Shown one piece after another: positions 33,753-42,655 of a DNA stretch of 55,025 nt (position 1 is its first letter; the number at the start of each line of letters is the position of its first letter). The notes under the pieces were generated by a model. The model was not told where the DNA came from, made no database searches, and worked only from the letters and a program-made list of their open reading frames with translations. The stretch covers positions 1-55,025 of the forward strand of contig CAKUTF010000016.1 of the NCBI GenBank assembly GCA_934691725.1. Reading direction: 5' to 3'. The position numbers and the translations under genes are program-made. The DNA comes from an uncultured Fibrobacter sp. (lineage in GTDB: Bacteria; Fibrobacterota; Fibrobacteria; Fibrobacterales; Fibrobacteraceae).

Positions 33753-35090
33753 ATGACGTTATCTCTGAAAATATTCTCTTTGATTGTTAGCGTGGCGCTT
33801 CTCTCCGCTTGCGGTGATGACGTGACCAAGGTGTATATGGAGAATCAGTTGGGCGTCGGTCAGGTGGCTAGCTTCGGCGAACTGCCGGAATGCACGGTGG
33901 AAAATGCCGGCGAGATGCTCTATGCGACCGATTCGGCGAAGGTTTATTATTGTGCGGACTCGGTGTGGGCGACGCTGAACGGCAAGAACGGTTCCGCTGG
34001 CAGGGACGGTGAGAATGGTTCGGGATGCACAGCGGATTCCACGGCGAAGGGGATCGTCGTCGTTTGCGGCGGTGACACGGTCGGGACAATTTTGAATGGG
34101 AAGAACGGCTTCGACGGCAAGGACGGAACCTCATCGGTGGATACGCTCGTCGTCTCGAAATCCGACACGCTTGTCGTCATCGACACGGTGCTCGGGTTGG
34201 ACGGCTCCAGCTGCACCGCGGAGGCGCTTCTTGACGGCTCGGGTTATAAAATCGTCTGCGGAGGAGATTCCGTCGGAGTAATCCTGAACGGAAAGGATGG
34301 GAAGGATGGCGCAGACGGCAAGGACGGTCTTGCGAAGGTCCCCGAAGGGGAATTTCAGTTGTTCGGAATACGACTGCGTGACGACCGCCTACCTAAACCC
34401 CGCTTTCGAATACGGCGAGCTTTTGGATGCGCGGGATAACAAGGTCTATCGCACGATCGAGATAGGCTCGCAGGTCTGGATGGCTCAGAACCTGGACTTC
34501 TACGACTCCTCGGACGCCACGCTGCGTGGGCAGACGCACTGCTACTACGACTCGCTCGCGTTCTGCGAGACCTACGGACGGCTCTACACGTGGAGCGCGG
34601 CGATGGGCTTTTCGACAGCGTTTACAACCGCCAGCTGGCCGAAAACGGGATGATTCAGACACCGCACCGTGGCGTCTGCCCCGAAGGCTTTCACCTGCCG
34701 AGCGACGCGGAATGGGACACTCTTTCCGCCTACGTGGATGCGCACAACGGCGCGGAGGGCGTTGGCACGAGCCTCAAGGCGCGCTACCTGTGGCGGCAGG
34801 ATTCGACGAACGTCAAATACAATGGCTTCACCCCGGGAACGGACCTTTTCGGCTGGGCGGGACTTCCGGGTGACAACTATGTGAAATCGGAATCGGTGAC
34901 GGTAGTCGGGAAAAAGTTTACGGGATTCGATGGATATGTTGGTTTACATGGCGTTTGGTGGACTTTTACGGAGACTCAAGCTTCTAGGGCTACAGCGAGA
35001 GGCCTGTATTATACGTATGAAAAATTAAATAAGGGGCAAGAAAATAAGGTTAACGGTCTTTCCATCCGCTGTGTTCAAAATTTGCATTGA
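33753..35090 (+). pseudogene. FISUMP lipoprotein gene with two opposite frameshifts
   Basis: It starts at 33753 (GAGGGAAG upstream) with a lipoprotein signal ending LLSAC|GDD, then Cys/collagen-like repeats (NGKDGKDGADGKDG). The frame is lost at the GGGG run 34347-34350, where removing one G gives VPEGNFSCSEYDC. The second frame carries VYRTIEIGSQVWMAQNLDFY and ETYGRLYTWSAAMG. It is lost again at the TTTT run 34609-34612, where adding one T restores FDSVYNRQLAENG. The last part (CPEGFHLPS ... SIRCVQNLH) completes the FISUMP domain. Net length is kept. Either a true pseudogene or homopolymer sequencing errors. Confidence 0.8.
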
Positions 35091-35114
35091 AAATCGCTCT
35101 CGCCAAGAAATCAT

Positions 35115-35148
35115 CTGAAATTTACTTGTAAAATTGAGTAAATTTCAG
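35115..35148. promoter_or_regulatory. Inverted repeat upstream of the DUF4143 ATPase
   Basis: CTGAAATTTACT (35115-35126) and AGTAAATTTCAG (35137-35148) are perfect 12-base arms with a 10-base spacer. A further half-site AGTAAATTTC lies at 35210-35219, just before the ATG at 35230. There is no T-run, so an operator is more likely than a terminator. The binding protein is unknown. Confidence 0.6.
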
Positions 35149-35229
35149 CTGGCTTTTGGATGTTTCTTTGAAAATTATCTATTTTATCTGAAAATAGCTT
35201 GAAATGTCGAGTAAATTTCGGATGGTTCT

Positions 35230-36507
35230 ATGATTTTTGAAAGAAGTTTTTACTTGCAGCGTCTTGTTTCAAAAAAATGGAACGGGCGCATTAAAATTAT
35301 CACCGGGCTGCGGCGTTGCGGAAAAAGCTATTTCCTTTTTAAAATTTTTAAGGAACATCTGCTTTCTAGCGGAGTCTCTGCGGATTTCATTGTAGAACTT
35401 TCGCTAGACAGTATTGAAAACGAACATCTTCGCGATCCCAAAGCGCTTTGGAAATTCTTAGAACAACGGGTGGGCGACACGAATAAGAAATATTACCTTT
35501 TGCTGGACGAAATACAGTTCGCCATTTCAAAAAAAGAATTGCAAAATCATGATGAACCGGTTCGTTTGTATGGAGTATTAAACGGTCTTTTGCAAAAGGG
35601 CAACATCGATATCTATGTAACGGGCAGTAATTCCAAAATGCTTTCGCATGATGTGGCGACAGAATTTCGTGGACGCGGAGATATTCTTTCGATATATCCT
35701 TTATCGTTTCGAGAATTTTTTGGTGCGTTTGACGGAGACCGGGAAGTTGCTTACGAGACTTATGCGACTTTTGGTGGAATGCCTTATGTGGCGACTCTCA
35801 AAAACGATGAGGATAAGCGCGAATATCTTTTGAATCTTTTTGAAGAAATTTATTTTAAGGATATCGAAGAACGTTATTCGCTGGCTTATCCTGCCGCTTT
35901 GGGTGAAATCACAAACGCTCTCTGTTCTGCTGTCGGATCCTTGACGAACGCAAGTAAAATTGCCAGGACGATTCAAAGTCTTCAGAGAAAAAAAATTGGT
36001 TTGGAAACAATTTCCGGTTATCTGAATTATCTGACGGACAGCTTCCTGTTTTCCAAGGCTTATCGTTATGACGTGAAAGGAAAAAAGTATTTCGATTTCC
36101 CGTTAAAGTACTATGCGACTGATGTGGGACTTCGCAATGCGCGTCTCGGTTTCAGGGATCTCGAAGAAACTCACATCATGGAAAATATCGTCTATAACGA
36201 ATTGAAAGTTCGAGGCTTTTCTGTGGATGTTGGGGTTGTTCCTGTTTGCGAAAACGGGATTGACGGGAAAAGGCATCTCAAAAATTGTGAAATTGATTTT
36301 ATCGCATCGAAGGGAATCAAGAAAAGCTATTTTCAATCTGCGTACAGTCTAAATGGCGACGAAAAGCGAAATCAGGAAATTCGCCCGCTTCTTTCCGTGA
36401 AGGATTTTTTTGAAAAGACCGTGATAACGAGATTCGGTCTCAAACCTTGGTCAGACGAAAGGGGCGTTCAATATATCAGTCTGTTGGACTTTCTGCTCTC
36501 CGACTAA
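35230..36507 (+). CDS. AAA ATPase with DUF4143 domain
   Basis: A 425-residue ATPase of the AAA_14/DUF4143 type. Walker A is GLRRCGKS (26-33), Walker B YLLLDEIQF (about 97-105) and sensor YVTGSNSKML. The middle includes PLSFREFFGAF, and the C-terminal DUF4143 domain has YYATDVGLRNARLGF and HIMENIVYNELKVRGFSVDVG, a restriction-endonuclease-like fold in this family. Such proteins are often multicopy in anaerobes; their role is unclear. The sequence is A+T-richer than the neighbouring arg genes. It stands alone behind the inverted repeat and is convergent with the ferredoxin gene. Confidence 0.9.
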   Translation: MIFERSFYLQRLVSKKWNGRIKIITGLRRCGKSYFLFKIFKEHLLSSGVSADFIVELSLDSIENEHLRDPKALWKFLEQRVGDTNKKYYLLLDEIQFAISKKELQNHDEPVRLYGVLNGLLQKGNIDIYVTGSNSKMLSHDVATEFRGRGDILSIYPLSFREFFGAFDGDREVAYETYATFGGMPYVATLKNDEDKREYLLNLFEEIYFKDIEERYSLAYPAALGEITNALCSAVGSLTNASKIARTIQSLQRKKIGLETISGYLNYLTDSFLFSKAYRYDVKGKKYFDFPLKYYATDVGLRNARLGFRDLEETHIMENIVYNELKVRGFSVDVGVVPVCENGIDGKRHLKNCEIDFIASKGIKKSYFQSAYSLNGDEKRNQEIRPLLSVKDFFEKTVITRFGLKPWSDERGVQYISLLDFLLSD

Positions 36508-36532
36508 AAACGGGCTGCCCGAAAGCCGCCCG
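36506..36532 (-). terminator. Terminator of the ferredoxin gene
   Basis: On the minus strand CGGGCGGC and GCAGCCCG pair with one mismatch around a 6-base loop and are followed by five T. It lies about 25 bases beyond the ferredoxin stop and also overlaps the end of the ATPase gene. Confidence 0.65.
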
Positions 36533-36556
36533 CCTAAAGGAGAGATGGAGGAAAGA

Positions 36557-36754
36557 TTATTCGTACTTGATGACCTGGGCCGGGCATCCTTCCGCTGCAG
36601 CCTTGATGTCATCTTCATACTGGGAATAGTCGACGCCTTCCTTGACCTGCATCTTGTCGGGTACGCTGAAAACCGCGTCGCAGGTGCCTTCGCAGGCGCC
36701 GCAGGAAACGCATTCGTCGTTCGATTCGTCCAGCCAAACTTTTTTAATTGCCAT
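36557..36754 (-). CDS. Small [4Fe-4S] ferredoxin
   Basis: A 65-residue electron carrier, shorter than most entries in the window. It has CVSCGACEGTC (C15, C18, C21, C25) and C57 followed by Pro (EGCPAQVIKYE). This is the single-cluster pattern C-x2-C-x2-C...CP with one additional Cys. AAGG lies eight bases before the ATG at 36754. The same frame stays open far upstream as a shadow of argB and was cut at this start. Its partner enzymes are not in the window. Confidence 0.88.
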   Translation of the reverse strand: MAIKKVWLDESNDECVSCGACEGTCDAVFSVPDKMQVKEGVDYSQYEDDIKAAAEGCPAQVIKYE

Positions 36755-36871
36755 AGAGTTGCCTTCGTGTTGTTGTGAACGTTCCAAAGGGATGCTTTTA
36801 GAACATTCGGGTGAAACATTTCCTTGAATATAAATAAATTTGAACCAAAAAACACAGAGGTTTATCGAGAA

Positions 36872-37648
36872 ATGAAAACGGTCGTCGTGAAAATCGGTGG
36901 AAGCCTTGCCATAGACGAGGCGAAACTGCTGGATTTTACCCGCTCTGTCGCTCGGCTTCCCGCGCTCGGGTTTCGGGTTGCGGTCGTCCACGGCGGAGGC
37001 AAGGACATCAACGAAAATATCGCGCTGCTTTCCGAAGAACCGCGATTTATCGAAGGCTTGCGCGTGACGACTCCGGGCATCATGAAGATGGTGGAGATGA
37101 CCCTTTCCGGGCACGTGAACAAGAAGCTCGTGCGGATGCTCGAAAATTTCGGAGCGTCGGCTGTGGGAATCTCGGGTGTCGATGGAAAGCTCTTCGAAGC
37201 GGAAAAGCGGAACGGCGGCGCGGACCTTGGACTGGTCGGGCGGATTTCCCGGGTGAATCCGAAAATCGTCACGGACCTTTGGAACGCCGGCTGGACGCCT
37301 GTGGTAAGCCCGATTTCCATCGGAAACGGAATCGCATGGAACGTAAACGCGGACACGGCTGCGTCGGAACTCGCCGTTGCGCTCAAAGCGGACAAGTTCC
37401 TGCTGGTGAGCGATGTCCCGGGCGTTCTCGACAAACAGAAAAATCTGATTTCGAACCTTGATGAATCCGCGGTCGAATCCTTGATAGCGGACGGAACGAT
37501 CAGCGGCGGCATGATTCCGAAAGTCCGGGAAAGCGTCGGCGCCTTGAAGCGCGGCCTCGGCGAAATCCACATCCTCGGGTGGAAAGACGCGGATTCCTTT
37601 GTGAAACAAATTAACGGAGAAATCAACTATGGAACAATCATCGCTTAA
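36872..37648 (+). CDS. argB: Acetylglutamate kinase
   Basis: A 258-residue amino-acid kinase that phosphorylates N-acetylglutamate in arginine synthesis. It starts VVVKIGGS and continues with VVHGGGKDIN, RVTTPGIMKMVEM, VGISGVDGKL, NVNADTAASELAVALKADKFLLVSDVPGV and ISGGMIPKV, all conserved in ArgB. The ATG at 36872 matches the family length; an upstream in-frame ATG at 36824 adds an unconserved tail. The last 20 bases overlap argD. It lacks the N-terminal helix seen in many arginine-inhibited hexameric enzymes. Confidence 0.95.
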   Translation: MKTVVVKIGGSLAIDEAKLLDFTRSVARLPALGFRVAVVHGGGKDINENIALLSEEPRFIEGLRVTTPGIMKMVEMTLSGHVNKKLVRMLENFGASAVGISGVDGKLFEAEKRNGGADLGLVGRISRVNPKIVTDLWNAGWTPVVSPISIGNGIAWNVNADTAASELAVALKADKFLLVSDVPGVLDKQKNLISNLDESAVESLIADGTISGGMIPKVRESVGALKRGLGEIHILGWKDADSFVKQINGEINYGTIIA

Positions 37649-38837
37649 AAATCTTTTGGAAAAAGATGCGGCGGTCATCGCTCCGCTCTATGGCAAGCCG
37701 GACGTGGATTTTGTGGAAGGCTCCGGAAGCTACCTGTTCGATGCCGAAGGCCGCAAGTATCTGGATTTTGTCGCGGGCATTGCCGTGAACAGCCTGGGAC
37801 ACAGGAACAAGGGAATCTTGGATGCGATTTCGGAACAGGCGAACCGTTTCGTCCATCTGAGCAATCTCTACCCGAACTATCCGCAAATCCGCCTTGCGGA
37901 AAAGCTTCTGGAATTGACAAAATTTGACAAGGCGTTTTTCTGCAATTCGGGAACGGAAGCGAACGAAGGCTGCATCAAGTTCGCACGGAAATACTTTTAC
38001 CGCAAGGGCGAATCGAACCGACAGAAAATCGTCACGTTCGTGAACAGCTTCCACGGGCGCACCTTTGCCGCGCTGTCCGCAACGGGACAGCCGTCAATCC
38101 GCGAAGGCTTTGGCGATATGCCGGGCGACTTTGTACATGTTCCGTGGAACGACGTAGAAGCGTTGAAGGCCGAAGTCGATGGGAACACGTGCGCGATCAT
38201 GCTCGAATCGCTCGCCGCCGAAGGCGGCGTGATGACCCTTTCTTCGGAGATGGTCGAAGCGGTTCACGCTCTGCGCGAAAAGTTCGGATGCCTCGTAATC
38301 GTCGATGAAGTCCAGGCGGGGATGGGACGGCTTGGAACTTTCCTCGGCTGTGAAAAGCACGGACTTGTTCCCGACCTCGTTTCGCTTGCCAAGGCTCTCG
38401 GCGGCGGGCTTCCGCTCGGCGCGGTCCTCTTGCGGAAGAAAATCGCCGACGAACTTCGCCCAGGTGACCATGGGACGACTTTCGGCGGAAACCCTGTCGC
38501 CTGTGCAGCGGGCCTTTCTGTCGTCGAACAGATTTCCGCTCCGGGATTTTTGGAAAACGTTCGTGCTCGCTCGGCGCAGCTCGTCGAAGGGCTTTCGAAA
38601 ATTGTCGAGAGGTTCGACTTTCTGGAAAATGTCCGTGGCGAAGGCTTGCTGCTCGGCGTTTCGATGCGGGCGGAAAAGCCTGTCGGTGACTTGATCTCCG
38701 CAGCCCGAGCCGAAGGACTGCTTGTGTTGAGCGCGAAGGGAAACGTCGTCCGTCTGCTTCCGCCGTTGAACGTGAGCGAAGCGGAATGCGCGGAGGCTCT
38801 CGAAAAACTCGAAAAGGCGTTTGCGAAAATCGCTTAA
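37629..38837 (+). CDS. argD: Acetylornithine aminotransferase
   Basis: A 402-residue PLP-dependent class III aminotransferase converting N-acetylglutamate semialdehyde to N-acetylornithine. Diagnostic blocks: GRKYLDFVAGIAVNSLGH, FCNSGTEANEGCIKFARKY, NSFHGRTFAALSATGQ, VDEVQAGMGRLG and LVSLAKALGGGLPLGA, whose Lys (about 254) should bind PLP, then GDHGTTFGGNPVACAA. It starts inside argB in another frame (20-base overlap), so the two are tightly coupled. A terminator follows. Confidence 0.95.
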   Translation: MEQSSLKNLLEKDAAVIAPLYGKPDVDFVEGSGSYLFDAEGRKYLDFVAGIAVNSLGHRNKGILDAISEQANRFVHLSNLYPNYPQIRLAEKLLELTKFDKAFFCNSGTEANEGCIKFARKYFYRKGESNRQKIVTFVNSFHGRTFAALSATGQPSIREGFGDMPGDFVHVPWNDVEALKAEVDGNTCAIMLESLAAEGGVMTLSSEMVEAVHALREKFGCLVIVDEVQAGMGRLGTFLGCEKHGLVPDLVSLAKALGGGLPLGAVLLRKKIADELRPGDHGTTFGGNPVACAAGLSVVEQISAPGFLENVRARSAQLVEGLSKIVERFDFLENVRGEGLLLGVSMRAEKPVGDLISAARAEGLLVLSAKGNVVRLLPPLNVSEAECAEALEKLEKAFAKIA

Positions 38838-38861
38838 ATGTCAAAGTAAATTTGTTTGAAA

Positions 38862-38889
38862 GGCTCGCTCGCATGGCGGGTCTTTTTTT
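38862..38889 (+). terminator. Terminator after argD
   Basis: GGCTCGC / GCGGGTC pair (with wobbles) around TCGCATG and are followed by eight T. Confidence 0.75.
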
Positions 38890-38963
38890 TGTGAATCGAA
38901 ATGGATTTTTTGCTTGACTGTTTTTTTTTCTTGAATTTACATTTTCCTTGTTGAGGTAATCCC

Positions 38964-40313
38964 ATGTCCAAAATTTTTATCGGTCTTCTTGTTCTCGCCT
39001 CTTTTGCAGTTCCTTCCGAAAAAACGCTGTTTGTGTTGCCGCCCTATACGGAGCCTTGGTTTCGTTCGACGCCTGTTGTCGTTGAAAATGAAAATAAGAC
39101 ATTGTCTCTTGCCATGTCCGCCGATACGCTCGGCTGGTTCCGTTACACATGGGACGGGGATTCCCTGCCGGATTCCGTTTTCATTTATAAAGATTCTGAC
39201 TCGCTGTTCTTGGAACCTGTCGGGTTTGGCGGATTTCCTGCGGAAACGTTGCGGGCCATTCCGGTAAAGATTTTGTTTAATGTTGAGTTTTCGTATCGGG
39301 ATTCCATCTTTTTTATTCCGGAAAAAAGTTTCCGGTTTGGAGAGTCGGATTATCATGATGGATTTTATGCGGAAGACGCCCGAAAAGAGCAAGGATTTTT
39401 CCTGAGCGACAAAGAATTTACTTTGTTTGTACTGATTCCCGACGATAGGAACTGGATTGGCGAAACGCCTGTGATTGTCGATGCGAAAGATTCCAGAGAT
39501 TCTTGGGAAATGGTCTCGGATGATTCGGCTTTTCCGGGCTGGTTCCGTTACACTTGGAAAAAAGCGGATTATCGTCCGGAAGAATTTTTCCTTTATGGAA
39601 AAAGCGATTCGCTGCGCCGTTCTCCGATAGGAAAGAACGGTTTTGCTCTCGGCAGAACGGACTTGGTGCCTTTCGGTTTGGAGAATGTCGATTCCCTGTT
39701 CCTCGTGCCGGATTTGAATTACTCCTGCTATTCAAAAGGCGAGGAGCTTTACGGCGATTCGGGAATCGTGTATTTGCAGGACGTTCGAAAGAACTGCCCG
39801 TTGAAAAAACTTTGTCTTGAAAAAGATTTTGCCCCGGCCTGCCATCAAATCGATTTCAACCGTTATCCCGTCTATTATTCGATCTATTCCTCGGATTCGG
39901 TACTTGTCAAGGGGGAAAAGGCTTTACTGCCGCAATACGATTGCGTCTATGGAGGCTTCAATCCGGGATGCGCCAACCGGATTTTCGTTGAAAACGGTTT
40001 TTGCCAATTGGCATCCGGGGATTATCTGGTGAAAATTCGGGACGAGGCGAGCGATTCTTCATTTTTCTTGCCCTATTCCGTAACGACGACGGCTCTTTTC
40101 CCGGAGCGTTTCCGGCAAAATATCGATATCCGAATCGAAAATTCCTTGCTGCGGATTCGTTCCGCGTCGCCGATCGATTTTGCCGTATTCAATTCCCTCG
40201 GCCAGATCGTTTCGCACGGAAATGTTTTGAACAGTGCCCAAGTAAAACTTCCCGCTTCGGGAAATTACCTGCTAAAAGTCGGAACGGAAATTCGCCGCGT
40301 ACAAATTAAATAG
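38964..40313 (+). CDS. Secreted protein with duplicated domain and type IX-like sorting tail
   Basis: A 449-residue exported protein with a signal peptide (MSKIFIGLLVLASFAVPS). Two related domains follow: about 20-120 (TLFVLPPYTEPWFRSTPVVVE...GWFRYTW) and about 150-255 (TLFVLIPDDRNWIGETPVIVD...GWFRYTW), similar to a module I associate, with low confidence, with Fibrobacter slime proteins. The end (FAVFNSLGQIVSHGNVL...VKLPASGNYLLKVG...RVQIK) has the GQ-x(n)-L-x(3)-G-x-Y-x-L pattern of type IX secretion C-terminal domains. Surface attachment or secretion by type IX is therefore likely. It is preceded by an A+T-rich promoter region and stands alone. Confidence 0.75.
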   Translation: MSKIFIGLLVLASFAVPSEKTLFVLPPYTEPWFRSTPVVVENENKTLSLAMSADTLGWFRYTWDGDSLPDSVFIYKDSDSLFLEPVGFGGFPAETLRAIPVKILFNVEFSYRDSIFFIPEKSFRFGESDYHDGFYAEDARKEQGFFLSDKEFTLFVLIPDDRNWIGETPVIVDAKDSRDSWEMVSDDSAFPGWFRYTWKKADYRPEEFFLYGKSDSLRRSPIGKNGFALGRTDLVPFGLENVDSLFLVPDLNYSCYSKGEELYGDSGIVYLQDVRKNCPLKKLCLEKDFAPACHQIDFNRYPVYYSIYSSDSVLVKGEKALLPQYDCVYGGFNPGCANRIFVENGFCQLASGDYLVKIRDEASDSSFFLPYSVTTTALFPERFRQNIDIRIENSLLRIRSASPIDFAVFNSLGQIVSHGNVLNSAQVKLPASGNYLLKVGTEIRRVQIK

Positions 40314-40327
40314 GGACTTCCCGAAAT

Positions 40328-41824
40328 TTACCGCTTGTTCGTCGGAGCCTGTCGTACGGCGAGTTCTCCGTGCTTGCGGAAAAGGTGCTTGACTAGCGTG
40401 TGGAATCCGCGGAAGACCCGGTAGCGTTCCTTCGGGTTTCTTATCGCCATGATTCCCTGCCGGAAGATGTAGCTCGGACGGAGATAAAATTCGCGGCGCG
40501 CCTTGTCGCAAAAATCGACCAGGTCCTGGCTGGAAAGGTTCCCCCGGTGAATCGTCGTACGGTGGAATCCGTCCTTGTCGAGCCATTGGCTGTAATCGCG
40601 GCTTTCGAGCGCACCGCTTTCGAGCGCTTCCTTGTAGGCTTCGGTTCCGGGATACGCCATGATCGGGTAGAACTGTGCCGTGTTCGGGTTCAGCCTTTTC
40701 GCGTAGTCGAGCGTCATGCGGAGCGTTTCCGCCGTGTCGCCCGGGTTTCCGACCATGAAGCATCCGTGGACGAGGAATCCCGCCTTGCGAGCGTTCCGCA
40801 TAAATTCAATCGCCTTGTCCGTGTTCTTTACGCCCTTGTGGATGTTCTGCAAGACTTCGGGACTTGCGCTTTCGAACCCGACGCACATTTCGCGTCCGCC
40901 GGCCCGGTGCATCAGCTTCAAAAGTTCGAGAGGCACATCGGCGCGGGCATTGCAGCTCCACGTAATTTTCAACTTGCGGCGCAGAATTTCTTCGCAGATT
41001 TCCTGGACGTGCCTGTGGTTCGCGGTAAACGTGTCGTCCTCGAAAAAGACTTCTCCCAGGTCTGCAAAGTGCGACTTGATGAATTCGAGTTCATCGACGA
41101 CATCTTTGGGGGAACGCATCCGAAAGACGTGACCGTTCAGCGTCTGCGGGATGACGCAGTAGCTGCAGCGGTTCGGGCATCCGCGCCCGGAAAGAATCAC
41201 CACGATCGGGTTGAGGTTCGCCCCGTAGAAGTATTTCTTGTAGCAAGAAAAAAGGTGCTTGTAGTATGTCTTGCTCACCCAGGGAAGCGCATCGAGGTTC
41301 GCAATTTTCGGACCTTCGGGCTGGAAGTCGATTCCGCCGTCCGATGTGCGGTAGGCGAGGCCTGCGATATCCGACGGACTTGAAATTTCTCCGCGTAGAA
41401 GCCGCACCAGATTTCTTGCCGTGTAGTCCGCTTCGCCGATGATGACATAATCGAGGTTCGGCTCGGTCTGCAGCGTTTCGAGCGGTTCCGCTGTCGCATG
41501 CGTTCCCATGATTGCCGTGGGGACATTAAAGAGAACCTTGAGCGTCTTGATGACGGAAAGGTCGTTGATGATGCTCGGCGTGCTCGTGCTTGCGACGATG
41601 AGTTCCGGTCCAAAGGCGCGAATCTTTGCTACGGTCGCTTCGAGATCGAGGTCCATTGCCGGGCTGTCGATCAGTTGCACTTCGTTGTTATCCGCTTCGA
41701 CGGTTCCCGCCGCATAGCTCAAGAACATCGGCCAGTAGAGGGTGCTAGACTTGGTAACGCAGGGACTGCGGGATTCCCGGCTGAACATGGGGAAATAAGG
41801 CGGATTTAAAAACGTAACACGCAT
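40328..41824 (-). CDS. B12-binding-type radical SAM protein
   Basis: A 498-residue iron-sulfur enzyme. The N-terminal 1-150 region has the Rossmann-like B12-binding fold (VTFLNPPYFPMFSRESRSP, IVASTSTPSIINDLSVIKTLK, YVIIGEADYTARNLVRLLRG). The radical SAM core starts with GRGCPNRCSYC (C216, C220, C223), which binds the [4Fe-4S] cluster and SAM. Members of this BchE/HpnJ-like class act on lipids, porphyrins or hopanoids; the substrate here is unknown. The start at 41824 matches the conserved N terminus; the frame is open upstream across the divergent MORN-like gene and was not used. Confidence 0.9.
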   Translation of the reverse strand: MRVTFLNPPYFPMFSRESRSPCVTKSSTLYWPMFLSYAAGTVEADNNEVQLIDSPAMDLDLEATVAKIRAFGPELIVASTSTPSIINDLSVIKTLKVLFNVPTAIMGTHATAEPLETLQTEPNLDYVIIGEADYTARNLVRLLRGEISSPSDIAGLAYRTSDGGIDFQPEGPKIANLDALPWVSKTYYKHLFSCYKKYFYGANLNPIVVILSGRGCPNRCSYCVIPQTLNGHVFRMRSPKDVVDELEFIKSHFADLGEVFFEDDTFTANHRHVQEICEEILRRKLKITWSCNARADVPLELLKLMHRAGGREMCVGFESASPEVLQNIHKGVKNTDKAIEFMRNARKAGFLVHGCFMVGNPGDTAETLRMTLDYAKRLNPNTAQFYPIMAYPGTEAYKEALESGALESRDYSQWLDKDGFHRTTIHRGNLSSQDLVDFCDKARREFYLRPSYIFRQGIMAIRNPKERYRVFRGFHTLVKHLFRKHGELAVRQAPTNKR

Positions 41825-41874
41825 AGGCAAATAAAAAATACATTCTAATTTTGAAAAAGAACGAGGAAGAAGAA

Positions 41875-42465
41875 ATGAAACTAAAAAACATTGTGCTGTT
41901 AAGCCTTGTCGCGTTGGCCTTGGCGAATGCCGCCGAGCGGGATACGGTCCGCGTCTTTTCGGATAGCGGCGCTTTGCAGGAACTCTATACGGTGAAGAAA
42001 GGTTCGTCGGTTCGGGACGGGCATTTTGTGTCGTATTACCCGAACGGAAAGGTCGGAGTCGAGGCGGAATATAAGGAGGGAAAGCTCGACGGCCTCTACC
42101 GGAGCTTTTACGCAAACGGTTCGCTGTGGCAGGAAATCCACTACGCAAACGGGGAAGAACACGGCGAATCCAAGACTTTTTATGATAGCGGCAAGTTGAA
42201 GAACCAGGATTTTTACTCAATCGGGATGCTGGAAGGTATCTCTAAAAGCTGGGACGTAAACGGGACGCTGCGTTCGGAATTCCGCTACGAAAACGGTCGG
42301 GTCCAAGGCGTTGCCAAGATGTTCAACGATCAGGGGCTGATTTCCGAGGACATGGAATTTGTGAACGGCGTCCGCGAAGGCGTCTATCACAAGTACAACA
42401 AGGGTATCGTGGTGCACACGGCAAAGTTCTCGCGGAACCGCTGCGTGGAGAATTGCGACTTCTAG
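41875..42465 (+). CDS. Exported MORN-like repeat protein
   Basis: A 196-residue protein: signal peptide MKLKNIVLLSLVALALANA, then seven to eight repeats of about 20-24 residues (YYPNGKVGVEAEYKEGKLDGLYRSF, FYANGSLWQEIHYANGEEHGESKTF, FYDSGKLKNQDFYSIGMLEGISKSW, and so on). These are the MORN-variant repeats of YwqK-type proteins. Many such proteins are labelled antitoxins in databases, but with a signal peptide and no toxin gene nearby that role is doubtful; an envelope structural role is more likely. GAGGAAGA precedes the ATG. Divergent from the radical SAM gene by 50 bases. Confidence 0.83.
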   Translation: MKLKNIVLLSLVALALANAAERDTVRVFSDSGALQELYTVKKGSSVRDGHFVSYYPNGKVGVEAEYKEGKLDGLYRSFYANGSLWQEIHYANGEEHGESKTFYDSGKLKNQDFYSIGMLEGISKSWDVNGTLRSEFRYENGRVQGVAKMFNDQGLISEDMEFVNGVREGVYHKYNKGIVVHTAKFSRNRCVENCDF

Positions 42466-42655
42466 CGGGACTTTTGTAAAGAGCGCTTTTCGGAGTTTCA
42501 CTACAAGCGGCAAACAGGCACGGGAATGACATCATAGCGAGCCGGGGAATGGTGATGGTACACGAAAACAGTTCGTTTCGAATACCCACATCCCGTGTCC
42601 CGCTTACCGCTTTCCAAAAGTCTAGATGTCCGCGGTTCCTTATAAAGACATTCTC
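42466..42655 (-). repeat. Intergenic element starting GAGAATGTC, inverted copy
   Basis: Read on the minus strand it begins GAGAATGTCTTTATAAGGAA directly after the dedA stop codon, then CCGCGGACATCTAGA, a GCGGGACACGGGATGTGGG tract, the CGAAACGAACTGTTTTCG word and GGGAATGACATC pieces. It fills the gap between two convergent genes. The far end differs from the copies at 5140 and 47047. Confidence 0.78.

Noticed and set aside
41875..42465. MORN-like protein as an antitoxin of a toxin-antitoxin pair
   Set aside because: It has a signal peptide and no adjacent toxin-like gene; the database label for such repeats is weakly founded.
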